64,000 bases of DNA from Odontocerum albicorne (Eukaryota > Arthropoda > Insecta > Trichoptera > Odontoceridae), in NCBI GenBank assembly GCA_949825065.1, contig OX463842.1, forward strand, positions 33,534,480 to 33,598,479, written 5' to 3'. The notes under the pieces were generated by a model. It made no database searches and was not told the origin of the DNA. It worked only from the letters and a program-made list of their open reading frames with translations. How positions within the stretch are numbered: position 1 is the stretch's first letter; the number at the start of each line of letters is the position of its first letter. A program made the translations under genes and the position numbers. This document shows positions 42,253 through 54,656 of this stretch, piece after piece.

Positions 42253-42544
42253 ACAGAATTTGATTACTGATTTATATTTCTTTAAATCTTTCTGGGGCAT
42301 ATTACGGTCAAGTTAATCGACACCAAATCTCGTCAATTACGTATCACAATTGATAGTGATTTGAAATGTTTGAACTAAACAGCGTTTCGAAAAAAACGCA
42401 TTTACGCGGACATTCAAGGAATAATATTTTTGACAGTTGGCATTATTCCGCTGTCTGTTCCAAAACCTATTAAATGGAACCGTTTTCTTGTAGCGACGCG
42501 CTTGGAAAGAACGTGATAGTTTACACGATTCTGCTCTGACGCTT

Positions 42545-43100
42545 TATACTATTGATCATTATCTTCTTCTTTTTCTTAAGTCAGACATGTTGTCTGCTAT
42601 CATCGGGACTGCCTCTCTTAAGATGTTAAGCTTTCAATTTGTTTATAAGTCGTCCTAGAGGATGACTGCCTGCCGATATTTCATGCAAGTATGGTTTTCT
42701 TGTGGCCTCAGTGTCTTCTATCCAATCTCACTATATCCTCTATTTCACTTCTCGGATAAGCACGTTTCCAACTATCCTTAAGTGTTTTGCATGCATTATC
42801 TTTGAGAGTTTTCATTTCATTGGTATTGAGCATACTTCTTATTTGTACCTACCTGCTCTCTTGTTTGTACCAGACTCTTATATATGTCATGGTTGGCCTC
42901 ACAAGCTTTGTAAATGTTGACCTCTGTCTATTCTCATATACTTGATATTCCAAACCACATATATTTAGCATCCTGAACAGCAGCAGCTTTATTTACTTGG
43001 TATCTTATTTCTATGTGGAGAGCAAATCGACGCATTGGTATTTGAATTCCATGACTTATTCAATAGGTTTATCATCAATCATAATTGAGATCACTGGATT
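42545..43100 (-). pseudogene. LINE RT fragment (fourth family)
   Basis: Minus strand from 43100 downward: IDDKPIE-VMEFKYQCVDL, then ENRQRSTFTKLVRPTMTYI, NTNEMKTLK, IEDIVRLDRRH. This is the order of an RT C-terminal region (FKYLG.DL, Y.ACVRP.MTYG, AEMKTLR, QDIVRW). Stops and shifts are frequent. Confidence 0.55.
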
Positions 43101-44039
43101 TTTGAGAATGTTCATTTTTTTTGCAGATATGACCATATTATATTTTTATGATGAAATATGTTACATTAAGAATAATTAAGTTAATACAAGAAGCATCATT
43201 AATTAATGTTATCTTAGTTTATATTAAATCTATTCATTGGATACATAAGTATAACAATTTAAGTTATTTTAATTTTCATATTTAAGTTTTCCTGCTTTTG
43301 TTTATTTACTTTTTAGACTTCATTGTATTATTTTCGATTAACTTTAAAATGTTTTAACCGTTTTGTTTGTGACATAAGTTATTTATATTTAGTGAAAGGA
43401 ATCAGTTTGATGACTTACACATTAAGTAATATATATTTGATGCATTCTTTTAAATTTATTTAGAGTCGTCAATTCAAGTTTTTAGGAAAATTTCGAGATT
43501 TAAATACACACGATTGGTTTTTAATTAAATATAACTTTTGTATATTATTTCCAAGGGTAAATAGACCGAAAAATATGTTTTTGGTCTTCCCCATTTTACG
43601 TTATCAATTTTTTTAACATTCTGATATTTTTTACATATTTAATGATGTAATATCGTTTCAGAGGTTTTTGTTTTAATTATGTTTAACATTGTTTACATTT
43701 CGTGGTAATGTATAAAAAATGTTGTGTTTACTTTATGTTGAATGTTTTTTACATATAATTTGAAGCACGTCAACGATGGTGCGCGTCTTATATTAGCTGA
43801 TAGTTGGCTCCTAAGTCTAACAGCATGAACAGTAAAAAACTACGTAAAAAATGAGCAGGGAACTCGAAAAGCCAAAATCGGGTTGAGCGTAGTCTGATAC
43901 CTAATTTGCGAGTCGCTGAACATTTTCGAAGAGATATAAGGGTAGCCGGGTCAGTCAAGGATATTGGAAAATCACAATACGTGGCCATCTCGACGGTTTC
44001 TCACATTCATCCATTTGAGGCGTACATACGAGTACTTGC

Positions 44040-44510
44040 CATCACTAGGTCTCTTTATTTGAGTTGGCAAAGAGGACAGTGCTGTGCTAAACATCCCTAT
44101 GGCGACATACATTTTTTGCCTCTTCCACATCCATACACCTTTTTATACAATTCATACAATATAACATCTTTCACTTGATCCAACCTTTCAAAATATCATG
44201 AACTGGATCCAATCATACTTTTCTTGGTCTTCCTCTCACCCCTTTCTTACAAATTCTCACTGTATACTTTATTTGTTAGGATTTCTTCATGCATTCGTTT
44301 GTGCATGCCCAAACTTTCTCAGAGTGCTCTTCTTCAAATAACTGCACGTTCATCTTCTTCGAATAAGTTAACATTCTTCCTTTATCACTTCATTCCATGT
44401 CTGTCATATATTGTCACCTCTGGTATTCTCAGTGTATTTTCCATCCACAGTAGTGCCCCATCGAATTTGTTTCCTGTCGCTACGCGCCATTAAATACCAT
44501 CATAGAAGAT
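44040..44510 (-). pseudogene. LINE L-A 3' fragment
   Basis: Same left-to-right order on the plus strand as 48.8 and 60.9 kb: complement of the C-terminal tail (44060-44110), CTCTTCCACATCCATACACC, then the region ending CCATCCACAGTAGTGCCCCATCG near 44450. Degraded coding only. Confidence 0.6.
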
Positions 44511-44769
44511 TTGAAACTAGCTGAGGTATGTATAATAAGGCGTAATATATTATCTAAGGTTGAATATATTTTAAAACGTCCACATGTAGTAGTTATTCGT
44601 TGAAGTTTGTTAGAACTATGTCAACCTTTGATACTTGCATTTACCAAATGTCCAAATTCTATTTCATTGCAAAGTATTACTCGTAAATAAAATATTATAA
44701 TTATTTTCCATTCATTGAAGATTTAATCAAGTTGTGCCTGAATATTGACGATAAAGGTGGTAATAATAT

Positions 44770-44960
44770 GTAAATTACCTTAACCCGAGATTCCCGAATC
44801 AATTACATGAAATTATAAATCGATGGATTGTAATGGGCAAGAGGTAATTGGGGCGAGGAAATCCTCCGTTATAACTAAATAATTGAGAACAACCCTCCTC
44901 CTATACGCTCTGTTCTAATTGAAATTCTACAAAATCTAATTGGTTCCCATTTATTACATT
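44770..44960. other. GC-richer block, possible conserved non-coding DNA
   Basis: A 190-bp block of more even composition with several TAATTA/TAATTG and ATCGATGGATTGTAATGGG-type sites in otherwise AT-rich unannotated DNA. No frame. Purely suggestive. Confidence 0.2.
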
Positions 44961-45699
44961 TTATTGTTTCCCAGACCTAAATTATCAACCCAACTAAACA
45001 ATGACTTTTTTTAATCAAACAACAATGATGTCATGTTCTCTCATTCATTAATTTAAATTATACGATTGTCGTTAAAAAGTTCACGAATTTGATATAATAA
45101 AATATTTAATTTCTAACCATTGATTCTGTATCATCAAAAAATATCTTAAATGGAACTACGCTTGAAATAAAACCTAAAAGCTTAAAAAAAAAGTTGATGT
45201 GTATTAATAATTTACATTCATATTGACAATCACTTAAATCTTCGCTAGAACGTCTTCCTCCACAAACTTTGTGATGCATTTCTATTTATTCTTACGCAAT
45301 ATTTATTTTTCCTTACTACGAATTCCCTATTTGAAACATCAATCGATCGATGACTTTTTCTTCCACAGAATCGTTGCAAGTATTTTTGTATAAAGTTGTT
45401 AAAGGAGTTGGTATGTTATATCCTTTCTCGAAAATCATTCTAATAACATTATCTTCCCTATTTAGACAAGGAACAATGAGCCGAACGTTTTACAAGTTTC
45501 GCAGCAGTAAGATATGTCAACTTACTGCATATCCCATTTTTTAAAGTTGTTTTTTTGCTAAATTCTCAGTTTATTCGAAGATTTTCATTAACTTCCCATA
45601 CATGGCAGCTTGTGGTTTAACAGTCTGCATTCACGCTACACTAGCTTGGATCATTGGCGGATTCGCTTTTGGATTGTTTTTACTCTTAGACAATATCAC

Positions 45700-46170
45700 A
45701 TAATGAACATGTTTTTCTGTAGCTGTAGCATGCTCAATGAGTGTCGTGTTCCTCTTCTATAATATATTTCAAATTCGGTGCACCACCTGTCTCCACCCTT
45801 TCGGTCCTTGGTTTTGCTGAATGCAGCGCTAAAAAAGGACTCTATTAACTCCTTTATTTGATCCGTCTATCTCATAGGACACCTTCCTCTTGCTAGTCTT
45901 ACCTCAGCTGCCCCGTGATCACTAGCTTCTCCGGACTTTCATCGTTTTTTCTAGCAACATACCCAAATTACGTGAGGATTGTTTTTCTGCATATTGTCAA
46001 AAGTCTTTCGTTTCTCTCCAATTCTTAGATGATATAGACGTTGCTACGTCTTGCGGTTCATGGGATACGGAGCATTAGCCTCCAGCACCACATCTTAAAA
46101 GCATGCAACAAGTTTCTTCCATTCGTTTTAAATTATCATAGCGCTATATCAATCTGGGAAACGAAAGACT
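45700..46170 (-). pseudogene. LINE RT C-terminal fragment
   Basis: Minus strand: LKMWCWRLMLRIP, RLYHLRIGEKRKTFDNMQK, KNDESPEKLVITGQLR, and DRRIKGVN followed by CIQQNQGPKGWRQVVHRI. This matches an RT tail with the W..RMLRI block, the LGH region and the final DR.GWR.LV block. It has several stops and shifts. Confidence 0.6.
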
Positions 46171-46210
46171 GAAGCAGATCATACCAGCCTTAATTTCCTT
46201 GTCATCGGAA

Positions 46211-46305
46211 CTTTGTATTGTATTGTAATTTCGTTGTATACAGTATAACCTTGCGGACTTATTGCCATGTGGCAATATCTTTCAACCAACCAGTGGGTTT
46301 TGGGA
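46211..46305 (-). mobile_element. SINE copy S10, 3' half
   Basis: TTGTATTGTATTGTAATTTC, ACTTATTGCCATGTGGCAAT and TTTCAACCAACCAGTGGGTT are the complement of the SINE tail and body; the tRNA head is missing. Confidence 0.7.
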
Positions 46306-46584
46306 ACTTTGGATTCGATCTATCAAGACTGTGTGCTTGCTGAAGTGCAATATCTTATACACAATTACCAATATCATACAGATATAATCCATCCACATGA
46401 TGACTAACAATCATACTTTATCGCGAGCAATGCCTACTAAACAATCAAGTGAAAGCTTTTGTTGCGTGTGTTTAATTTACATCTTTCAGCCCTTCTCTTT
46501 ATCGCCAGTCGGTATATTTTTCTGATATTTTATTATTATTCGAGTAAGTAGAAATTCTACAATTTGTGCCTTAAAAGGCTTCTG

Positions 46585-46900
46585 GGAATGACGCTCGACT
46601 CAATCTCTGAGCTATCTGAGTTGCAAGTCAAGATGTGACACCTTAACAATGAAGAGGCTCATCGAGCCAAACAGGGTCTAAAGGTGAAGTTTTCCGACTT
46701 AACCTTATCTGTTGCTAGACTTATTAAGTGGAATGGTCTACTCGTAAATGTGGATCCGCACAAGGCGAAAAATTCTGAAAAATCGTATTTGGCAAGGTAA
46801 ATGGAATGAAAGGAGGCGAAATATGTGTGTCACGACAGGAAAGTTTGGCGATATATCCTCTCTGTCTATCCCGACATAGATACGGTGTGATGATACTTAT
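46585..46900 (+). pseudogene. LINE L-A tail plus unidentified upstream frame
   Basis: From 46806, KGGEICVSRQESLAIYPLC reads in the wrong frame; the LINE frame gives EAKYVC-DRKVWRYILSVYPD, the L-A C-terminus. Upstream, 46590-46760 reads SISELSELQVKM, then HLNNEEAHRAKQGLKVKFSD, a protein-like segment I cannot name that may or may not belong to the same LINE. Confidence 0.5.
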
Positions 46901-47000
46901 CTATGTGTATGTACTGTTTTTGCATTATAATCCACATATTATGGCTTTGAACCTTGCAACTTACGAGTATGCTGTTTTAAGATTGTTTAGGAAGACACCG

Positions 47001-47457
47001 TGCAATTTTGACTATAATGTTTCATAATGGACTGAATGCATTAGAGCTACTTTTATCATATTTGATGATTATAATCGAGGTAGATCAGATTTTTGTTTGA
47101 TTTATCGATAAGAATGGCAAACTTGTATTTACGATCACTCAACTCTCTTTTGCAATTTTGACTACAATGTCTCATAATGTACTCAATGCATTAGATCTAC
47201 TTTTATCATATTTGATGATTATAATCGAGGTAGATCAGATTTTTGTTTGATTTATCGATAAGAATGGCAAACTTGTATTTACGATCACTCAACTCTCTTT
47301 TGCAATTTTGACTACAATGTCTCATAATGGGCTCAATGCATTAGATCTACTTTTATCATATTTGATGATTATAATCGAGGTAGATCAGATTTTTGTTTGA
47401 TTTATCGATAAGAATGGCAAACTTGTATTTACGATCACTCAACTCTCTTTTGCAATT
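47001..47457 (+). repeat. 150-bp tandem repeat, 3 copies
   Basis: Units begin TGCAATTTTGACTA at 47001, 47151 and 47301 and end CACTCAACTCTC(TTT). Copies 2 and 3 are nearly identical; copy 1 has a few more changes. Each unit includes TTAGATCTAC and GGTAGATCAG in inverted relation. No ribozyme core is visible. Confidence 0.95.
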
Positions 47458-48384
47458 TAAATAAATAGCTACCAGCTGATTAAAAATGAAAAGCTTCAAC
47501 TATTCAACTACTTCAAATTTCTTTGAAAAGTTAACCAATACTAAATTTCTAGTTTTTAAAATAACTTTTAGGTATTCATTTTCTAATTTGATTTTTTTTT
47601 TCAGGTATGTGTTCCTGTTTTTTCTCTAAGAATTATTCAATTGATAGAAAGGGTGAGTTAATTTTTGTATACGTTGATATATTGTTATATACCTACGATG
47701 AATCCTGTGATTCTTTGAGCACATTGCTAGTGCCCAAAGAAGCAGTTTAGAGAGGCTTGGTGACACGTGTTTCCCTTGAATATTTTTACTACGCGCTAAT
47801 CACCGCTGAGCATCTATTACCCACCCTGAAGATGATCGAGAGGACGCCAGGTTAAAGGTGAGAGCAAAAGAAATTGAAGTTATTTAGGTACCTTCGGTTT
47901 TGGAAACATGCATGGCCTCAGAAAAAATTTAAATGATGCCGAAAATGAGCCATTTGCAATACAGAAAAAAATACTGATTTTAGAAATAAAAACAAAGGCT
48001 TTTTTAATTCAAACGTTAAGTTTTATATATTTTTTTTGTTTTCGATGCAATTTTTAAATATTATTTTTATTTTCACTCATTTATGGACATATTTTTTTTT
48101 ATATAGACGAGTACAATAAGGTGTATTACTTTTTATTTCATATATTCCCGATTCTAGGCGAATATATTAAACAAATAAATGAACAAATGTTCTCCGCATT
48201 TATCATTAAGTTCAATTAGTTCATTCGAAAACGATGTATGGAGGTTTCACTGAATGTTAAAAAAATATTGTAATTTACCTAAATCTAAGCTCATTATGAC
48301 GTCTATTCGAAAGGGAATTTCTATATTTGAGATTTCAATATCTGTCCTATGGGTCAGATTGTCAATATATTTTAACCACACGAC

Positions 48385-48640
48385 TCCAAGTATTATTTGA
48401 TATCACTATCACTAACATCCTACGTCTATTCACTGCTGAGTGAAGGCCTCCGCAAACAAGCGCCACTATTGCGGTTCTTACCCTCATCCGCATAGTATAT
48501 GAGAACAAGTCCCGATGTGTTTTGTAATTCCATGTCTTGGCTTACTTTCAGCCACGCCTTTGGAGGCCACCTAGTCATTCGGTTTCAACACAGTACATCA
48601 ATATAAACCCTAAAAGTTCACCTGTAGGAGTTTAAGGATA
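48385..48640 (-). mobile_element. possible LINE-associated fragment
   Basis: CACTGCTGAGTGAAGGCCTC, ATTCCATGTCTTGGCTTAC and CCACGCCTTTGGAGG resemble a sequence often seen next to insect LINE tails (complement of a short conserved 3' region). No coding frame is readable. Confidence 0.35.
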
Positions 48641-48789
48641 ATCTGAAATAAAGTACACTTATTTCACGTAACATTTCTCGAAGTATTAATCAGATGCATA
48701 AAATATTTGAGAGTGACTAAGAATAAGATTTGTTTAGAATTTTTGTAAATGATTTTGATTTATTTCAGGTTTTGATTTATTTAAAAATT

Positions 48790-49480
48790 GTTCATAACTA
48801 CACATGCATATAAAACATCACGATTTTTACCTATTCCGGTAGGCAGAGAGAAGTGTGCCAAACTATCCCATTGTGACATACTTCCTTCGCCTCCTCCACG
48901 TCAATACATCTCATACAGACTATTGTGTTTATCTTACGTCTTACAATTCCTACTTTCAAAATATAAGTCACTATACTCTACTCAGTCGTATTCTACCACG
49001 ATTCTCACTTATGCTTGCATTATAAGTTTATTAAGTCAATATTTCGTCACCAATCGGTTCACCATATCAACAAACTCAACGTCCTTTTTTTATCCTTCTT
49101 AACACATCAATTTTCAGCTGACATTCATTTTTAATTCTTATATTTTTTTATTCCGTCATATGACACAACGCATATTATTCTCAGCTAGTGCATTTTGACT
49201 GCACTTGCTTGGGCTCCTTTCATATGACACAGCGCATATTATTCTCAGCTAGTGCATTTTGACTGCACTTGCTCGGGCTCCTTTCATATGACACAGCGCA
49301 TATTATTCTCAACTAGTGCATTTTGGCTGCACTTGCTTGGGCTCCTTTCATATGACACAGCGCATATTATTCTCAGCTAGTGCATTTTGACTGCACTTGC
49401 TTGGGCTCCTTTCATATGACACATCGCATATTATTCTCAGCTAGTGCATTTTGACTGCACTTGCTTGGGCTCCTTTCATA
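48790..49480 (-). pseudogene. LINE L-A 3' fragment with internal tandem expansion
   Basis: The left part is the complement of the L-A tail (GTAGGCAGAGAGAAGTGTGC, then CCTCCTCCACGTCAATACAT). The right part (49157-49476) is a 64-bp array derived from the ERSRINA..MR RT segment. Coding is badly degraded. Confidence 0.6.
49157..49476. repeat. 64-bp tandem repeat, 5 copies
   Basis: Units start CATATGACACA at 49157, 49221, 49285, 49349 and 49413, with perfect 64-bp spacing and only scattered point changes. The unit aligns with LINE L-A sequence at about 8115-8178 (TATTATTCTCAG...GCATTT...GGCTCCTTTC). Confidence 0.95.
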
Positions 49481-49570
49481 AATAAACCAAATCGAAGTGT
49501 TGGTCGTTCTTCTCGTAGGACTGAGACTTGGTTAGTTTTTGTTAGGGTTGTTAGGAAATTTGTTTTGAGT

Positions 49571-49817
49571 TTAAATAAATAAGTATATGCTTATTGATAG
49601 CAACATGCTATGTACGTATACCCATATATCCTGAAGTTACATATGTTTCTCAGGACTAGGTCGAAGAAAATACATTTAAGAAAGAAGCTACAAAGATGAA
49701 TGGGCTTATTTCATAACATACCTACAGTTAAGATACACCACCACCAATAGAGGGTTAGCCCGGCTGCGAGGACGTCAGACATTTTTGAACCCACACCCAT
49801 GTACATGTAAATTAACA
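49571..49817 (+). repeat. dispersed repeat R1, copy 2
   Basis: It shares TTATTGATAGCAACATGCTA, TTTCATAACATACC, AGATACACCACC and GCGAGGACGTCAGACATTTT with 41650-41892, with about one change in five. Confidence 0.6.
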
Positions 49818-49868
49818 ACTAAAAATAAATTAATGACAATAAAAAAGCACTCAATAAAATCAATTCAT

Positions 49869-50253
49869 TTAATACAAAAATTGTTTCACCGATAAGTTAG
49901 TCTTGAATTTATTGATTAAGTTGCAAGACTTGCGGAATCCTGCATCCGAATAGATGATAGAGACAAGTTCACGAGCATGGCCGGAAGAAAATATTGTCTT
50001 TAGCCCCGTTGATCGAGCCTTCGAGTTTAATAACCACGAGTGCTTAGGTGTTAGATACATCGACAACACACACGTACTCGGCGCGTCCATGTATTGTAAT
50101 CTGACGATCTCTTTTGCTCTTTTTTTAAATTTTTTTATTAGTATCGGATATCCAGTCTCAAACCCCCCGAGTGGATGTCAAGAAGTCAAACGAGCTAAGC
50201 CACTGAGATCGTTAATTAGGAGAATATCTTATCGATTTCAAGTTTATTTCTAG
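49869..50253. other. overlapping open frames, identity unknown
   Basis: Minus frame 49869-50090 ends DAGFRKSCNLINKFKTNLSV, faintly like a LINE C-terminus; plus frame 49954-50253 overlaps it. The stretch 49930-50100 is less AT-rich than its surroundings. I cannot decide between them. Confidence 0.2.
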
Positions 50254-50539
50254 GTATTTTTGAAATTCTTTACAAAAATATAAAACTCGGCGAATTAAAC
50301 AATTTTTAATTCTCCTCTGGTGCATAAATCGTTTTGTGGAAAGCGATAGAAACTGCTGTCTCAAAGTGACCATAAAATTTCCCACCTTTGCTAGAAAAGT
50401 TTTCTCTTGGAGTATTATTAGTGCAGAGACGCCAAGTACAGTTTCCACTCCAGTAATGCTTCTTTATTTGTGCTGCTGGTTTTCAAAGCAGTAATACTTC
50501 TCTATTTATGCTCGATCTCGAATTGCAACTTGGATTCAA

Positions 50540-53500
50540 TTTTTCTTCATCTAATTAGACGAAACTTTCAGATGGAACATTAATCACCACCCGGGTACTG
50601 TGCGCCTGGAATTGAAAACATGACCTCGTCCGCGGCTTAATGAAGAAAAATCGGAATTAAAAATTATTTCTCGTTTATTTTTATGGTTTATACTATAATT
50701 ACCGTTAAATTTATAATTAACTGTAAAATAGCTTTTTTTATATTAATATTTAAGATACTGAAGTGTTGCGATAGCAAATTTTAACGAAATTTCTTATAAC
50801 TTCCCAATTCTGCGCGTCTTTATTATCTTTGTTAATTACAACTAACTACAATATCTTTAGAAATATTTTGTTTACTATAAAGCTCTATTTTATATTTTTG
50901 ATCAGTGTATTTCAATTCTTTGCGGATTTTATTTGGAAACATTTTAATTGTGGGTAAGGTACTAAAATACGTATAAACCCGAGTCATAAATGCTTTTTAC
51001 TGGACTCTTAAATTATTAAGTGAAAACAGAAACATTGGGTTGACTTTAGGAAACAAATTTTACAGACTGAAACAAATCTTTTTTTTTTTATTTACTTTTT
51101 ATAAACATTCAGTGAATTGTTTTAACTATTAAAGTTTTGACTATTATTGAAATATTTTGGAATTAACAACACACTTAAGATTTAGCTTTCAAATTTTCAC
51201 TTAATTTATTTCAGCAACATCAAAAGGGTTTTGCCAGTTTCAATACAATGTAAATTTTAAAGACTATTTCGATGAAACTAGCAATGAATAATAAAATACA
51301 CCAATTTACATGGTTAAAAAAATATATTTGAGATATGTCATGTCTTTGCTGAAAATCGGATATAACTCAATTAAGTATTGAGAAATACTCGTATATATGT
51401 TATTGAAAAAGAAACCAAATTATATTTTTGGTACATAATACTTTAAAAAATTCAATGAAATGGAAAATAATTGTACTTATCCAAATTTAGATTCTTTTAT
51501 ACTTATCCAAAAAATACACAAAATTTAATTGGTTGTATCAAATATTCTACGTGCCATCTTTAAAGCTTTAAAGCTTTTTTGCGTTGGTTATTTTTTTACA
51601 TAAATTTAATGTTATTGTTTTTCGAACATATATATATTTTTTACGTCAAAATTGTAAATGGTGATCACGTAGGCTAGCAGCTATGCTATAATTGTCGTTT
51701 TCAAGGCACAACACAAACATCACATTTATAATATAATACAACATGATGTCAAGTTGAGTATTTTTATGTGACAAAATGTGACATTCGAAGCGTTATTTTG
51801 ACCTTTACCATTAGAATGGGTATTTTATCTTCCTTTTGTACTTCTTTCATTTTTTCATACGAAAAGTATATTTCCAAATTTCAGCGTTTTTATATAACAT
51901 ATATGATACGGTTTGACACTTGAATTCGATTTAAATATATACCTATTGAAAAAAAAAACACATTTTTAAATCTAATTTGAATAGGTCCTACTCTTTTATT
52001 TTCATTCGATCACAGCTGTGAAATTATAGTTTATTATATTAAACACAAATCGCCGAATTCATTTTTTAAAGTGAATTGGAGGTAATTTTTATCCTTGAGT
52101 GTCCAACACCTATGAGAAAAGAATCTTTATTTTGATTTTATTTTAATGATATACAAATATATAAATACATGTTTTGAAATTTATTATAAATAAATTATTA
52201 CGCCTAAAATTATTGGGCAGCTGGGTAATTTAAAGTTTCAATAAAGGGTGAAGACACGAGGAATACAAAAACATAAGTACTTAATTTTATGGGTGGAAAT
52301 ATTATATAAATGGACAAAAAATGATGTATAGTTCTAATGATTTAATGAAAAATCTGAAACAACCTGTTAATTATCTCGCAACGAACCATTTATTTTCTTG
52401 ATACGATATATTTTAAGCAAAAGAGAGTTATTTTATAAAAAAAAAACATATCCCCCATCTTCTGTGTATATTTGTATAACGAAAATGTTGAAAGCTTCTG
52501 AAAAAATGTTTTCATACGTTGTATTACGTTTGTAAAATTGTATCATATTCAAGACAAGATGTCAAAAACAAACGTTGTAAAAAATCTAAAAAAAAACTGA
52601 AATTACATGACATTGTCAGGAGTTTTACAACAACTAATTTATAATATTTTCTCCACCCTAGTATGTTATCATATTTATTTATTTTTTAAATTTTGTTTTA
52701 TTATTTTTACTTAAAATATCTAATTTTAGTTTTAAATATATAACTACTAGGACTGGTAGGAAAATTCATTATGTATGATGTCAAACTATGAAATCATATA
52801 AAAAGAAAGATAATCTCTGGAAATGTTTAGACACATACTTCGATACTACGTACATTGTGGAAATTCATATTGAAAACTATTATTAGTATCAACAATGTTT
52901 TTTCCACTTAGATGGTATATTGAAGTTATTCTCCTACCATATCGTATTACTAACATTTCTAAAGGGCACTAATGTATTGCTACTCATATATTGGTGTCCT
53001 TTGAATATTATAATTATATATTAACCGATCGGACAATAATTACAATATACTCTAAATGAAAGAAAACATTGTGTATGCTAATAGTATAATATATTTCGGA
53101 AGAGAATAAAGAAAAGATATTGAATATGTTAGAATGTATTGATTTTAATCCCTTAAGATGTGTTGTTTGGAAAGTATTTATTTTTTTTAATGCGCTAGAA
53201 AATTTATTATTTCTTATGTGTTGGTCTTCGCTATACATATGATATTATAAATTATGTATGTCTATAGCTTACCTATAAAACTGCTTCATTCATTAGTTTC
53301 TATTTTCTATATTCGGGTGTTATTTAGAATTATTAAATTAACAATGAATGTAAGTCGATTAATTTACAATTAATTGATTTATAGCCAACATTCCAAATTT
53401 TACGAAATTCAGTATATTCTTCCAAATTTTAGAAATTCAATACGTTCAATTACAAATAAAATAGATGTCAAACGATCTTTTATATTGAAGCTTTCCTATT

Positions 53501-53730
53501 GAACCTTTTCTTCAAATCGACAATTCGAATTGCAAATCATCGAGAGTATCTCGAATCTTAAATCTCAATGTTCGTTGAATACTCTAATTCGATGAATACT
53601 TTAATTCGAATTAATTCAGTAAATACTTCCAAAAGCTCTATTCTTAAAATCACCTGTTTGTTATTGAAAATATTAACTTAGTATTTGTAGAAAGTACAAT
53701 AAAATACAACATATCAGAATTATTGCCAAA
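50540..53730. other. long AT-rich DNA, nothing recognised
   Basis: Over 3 kb with no credible frame, repeat or element end. A single patch at 50570-50640 (CACCACCCGGGTACTGTGCG, GACCTCGTCCGCGGC) is GC-rich and unexplained. Confidence 0.5.
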
Positions 53731-53800
53731 TAAAATTAGAGACAATTTGTAATTTATTTTTATCAAACACTGTTTATTCCACTTTTTTGTGACGTTATAA

Positions 53801-53838
53801 CCCTACCGGTTTCAAGGCTTTTACCTCATCTTCAGGGA
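53801..53838 (-). ncRNA. hammerhead-like ribozyme motif
   Basis: Minus strand: helix I TCC/GGG (one U-G pair), core CTGAAGA, helix II GAGG/CCTT with loop TAAAAG, GAAACCGGTA. It sits in the 3' UTR of the GIY-YIG frame. Confidence 0.55.
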
Positions 53839-53879
53839 AGCACAAACAAGACTAAATGCTGTTCGAACTGGTACCGATA

Positions 53880-54250
53880 TACACGCTTCAACGGTTGGGG
53901 GCTGAGGGGTGAGGGAGGCATCGGACGATTTCGGCCAAGAGCGGAGAGATTTTTGGGATATAAATGTTCAACAGATGTTCGGATCGATGTACTGGCCTCT
54001 AATCTGTCCAATTTATTTCCGTTACTACTGATATGTAAGAATTTAGCATCTTCGATAGAAAAAGTATGGTTGTTACGGTGACAATGATTAGCCATTTCAA
54101 AATAAATTAGAGGATTTGTTAAGGCGGATTTGTGTTCACGAAATCTCTTTTCAAAAGATCTTCCTGTCTTTCCTCTATAGAAATTATCAGTCAGCACATA
54201 AAAGTTTATACACACCACTGTTGCTAAGAATTGCATTTTTGCCTTTCCCA
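53880..54250 (-). pseudogene. PLE GIY-YIG endonuclease remnant
   Basis: SGVYKLLC (about 54200, minus strand) is the GIY half, in one frame; after a frameshift near 54190, DNFYRGKTGRSFEKRFREHK is the YIG half (Ile changed to Arg). Then MANHCHRNNHTFSIEDAKFL and LDRLEAS, followed by a frame-shifted proline-rich tail. It is homologous to 29468-29788 at roughly nine residues in ten where aligned. The frameshift and the YRG change indicate loss of function. Confidence 0.8.
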
Positions 54251-54600
54251 TTAAATAAGAGTTTCCGGAGATTAAAATTAGTGTAAAAAGCTGGCTTTAT
54301 GTGACTTGGAATATTTTTGGTTATTTCGTATATGTTTTTTATAAATAGGACTTTGCTCCATTTATAGGTATGCTTACAGATGTCGTTAAATATATAATCT
54401 TTTATAAGTTTCTTTTTTGTTTTGTATTTTAAAAGTGAATCAATGAGGCTTCCAGGATAGCCATTATTTGTAGCTATTCTTTTTATGGTTATTAATTTTT
54501 TTTTAAATGGTCGTTGGGTAATGGGACACTGAGCAATATATGAAGCATACAGTTAAATGCGGCGAATTTATGGTTATTAATTAGGATGACTGGAAATTGC
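54250..54600 (-). pseudogene. PLE linker between RT and GIY-YIG
   Basis: The minus strand is readable as QCPITQRPFKKKLITIKRIA, GYPGSLIDSLLKYKTKKK, then CKHTYKWSKVLFIKNIYE and KPAFYTNFNLRKLL, lysine-rich and open over most of its length. The position between RT and nuclease corresponds to the connector of Penelope-like proteins. The frame leads into the GIY half. Confidence 0.6.
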
Positions 54601-54656
54601 TGGAATTATAGATTCTGAATAAGTATTTTTCCTATATTATATATAATATATCAAAG

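Noticed and set aside
47001..47457. Hammerhead ribozyme in the 150-bp array
   Set aside because: No CTGANGA core followed by GAAA at suitable spacing on either strand.
53014..53238. Minus-strand 74-codon frame as a gene
   Set aside because: AT-driven composition without motif, surrounded by featureless AT-rich DNA.
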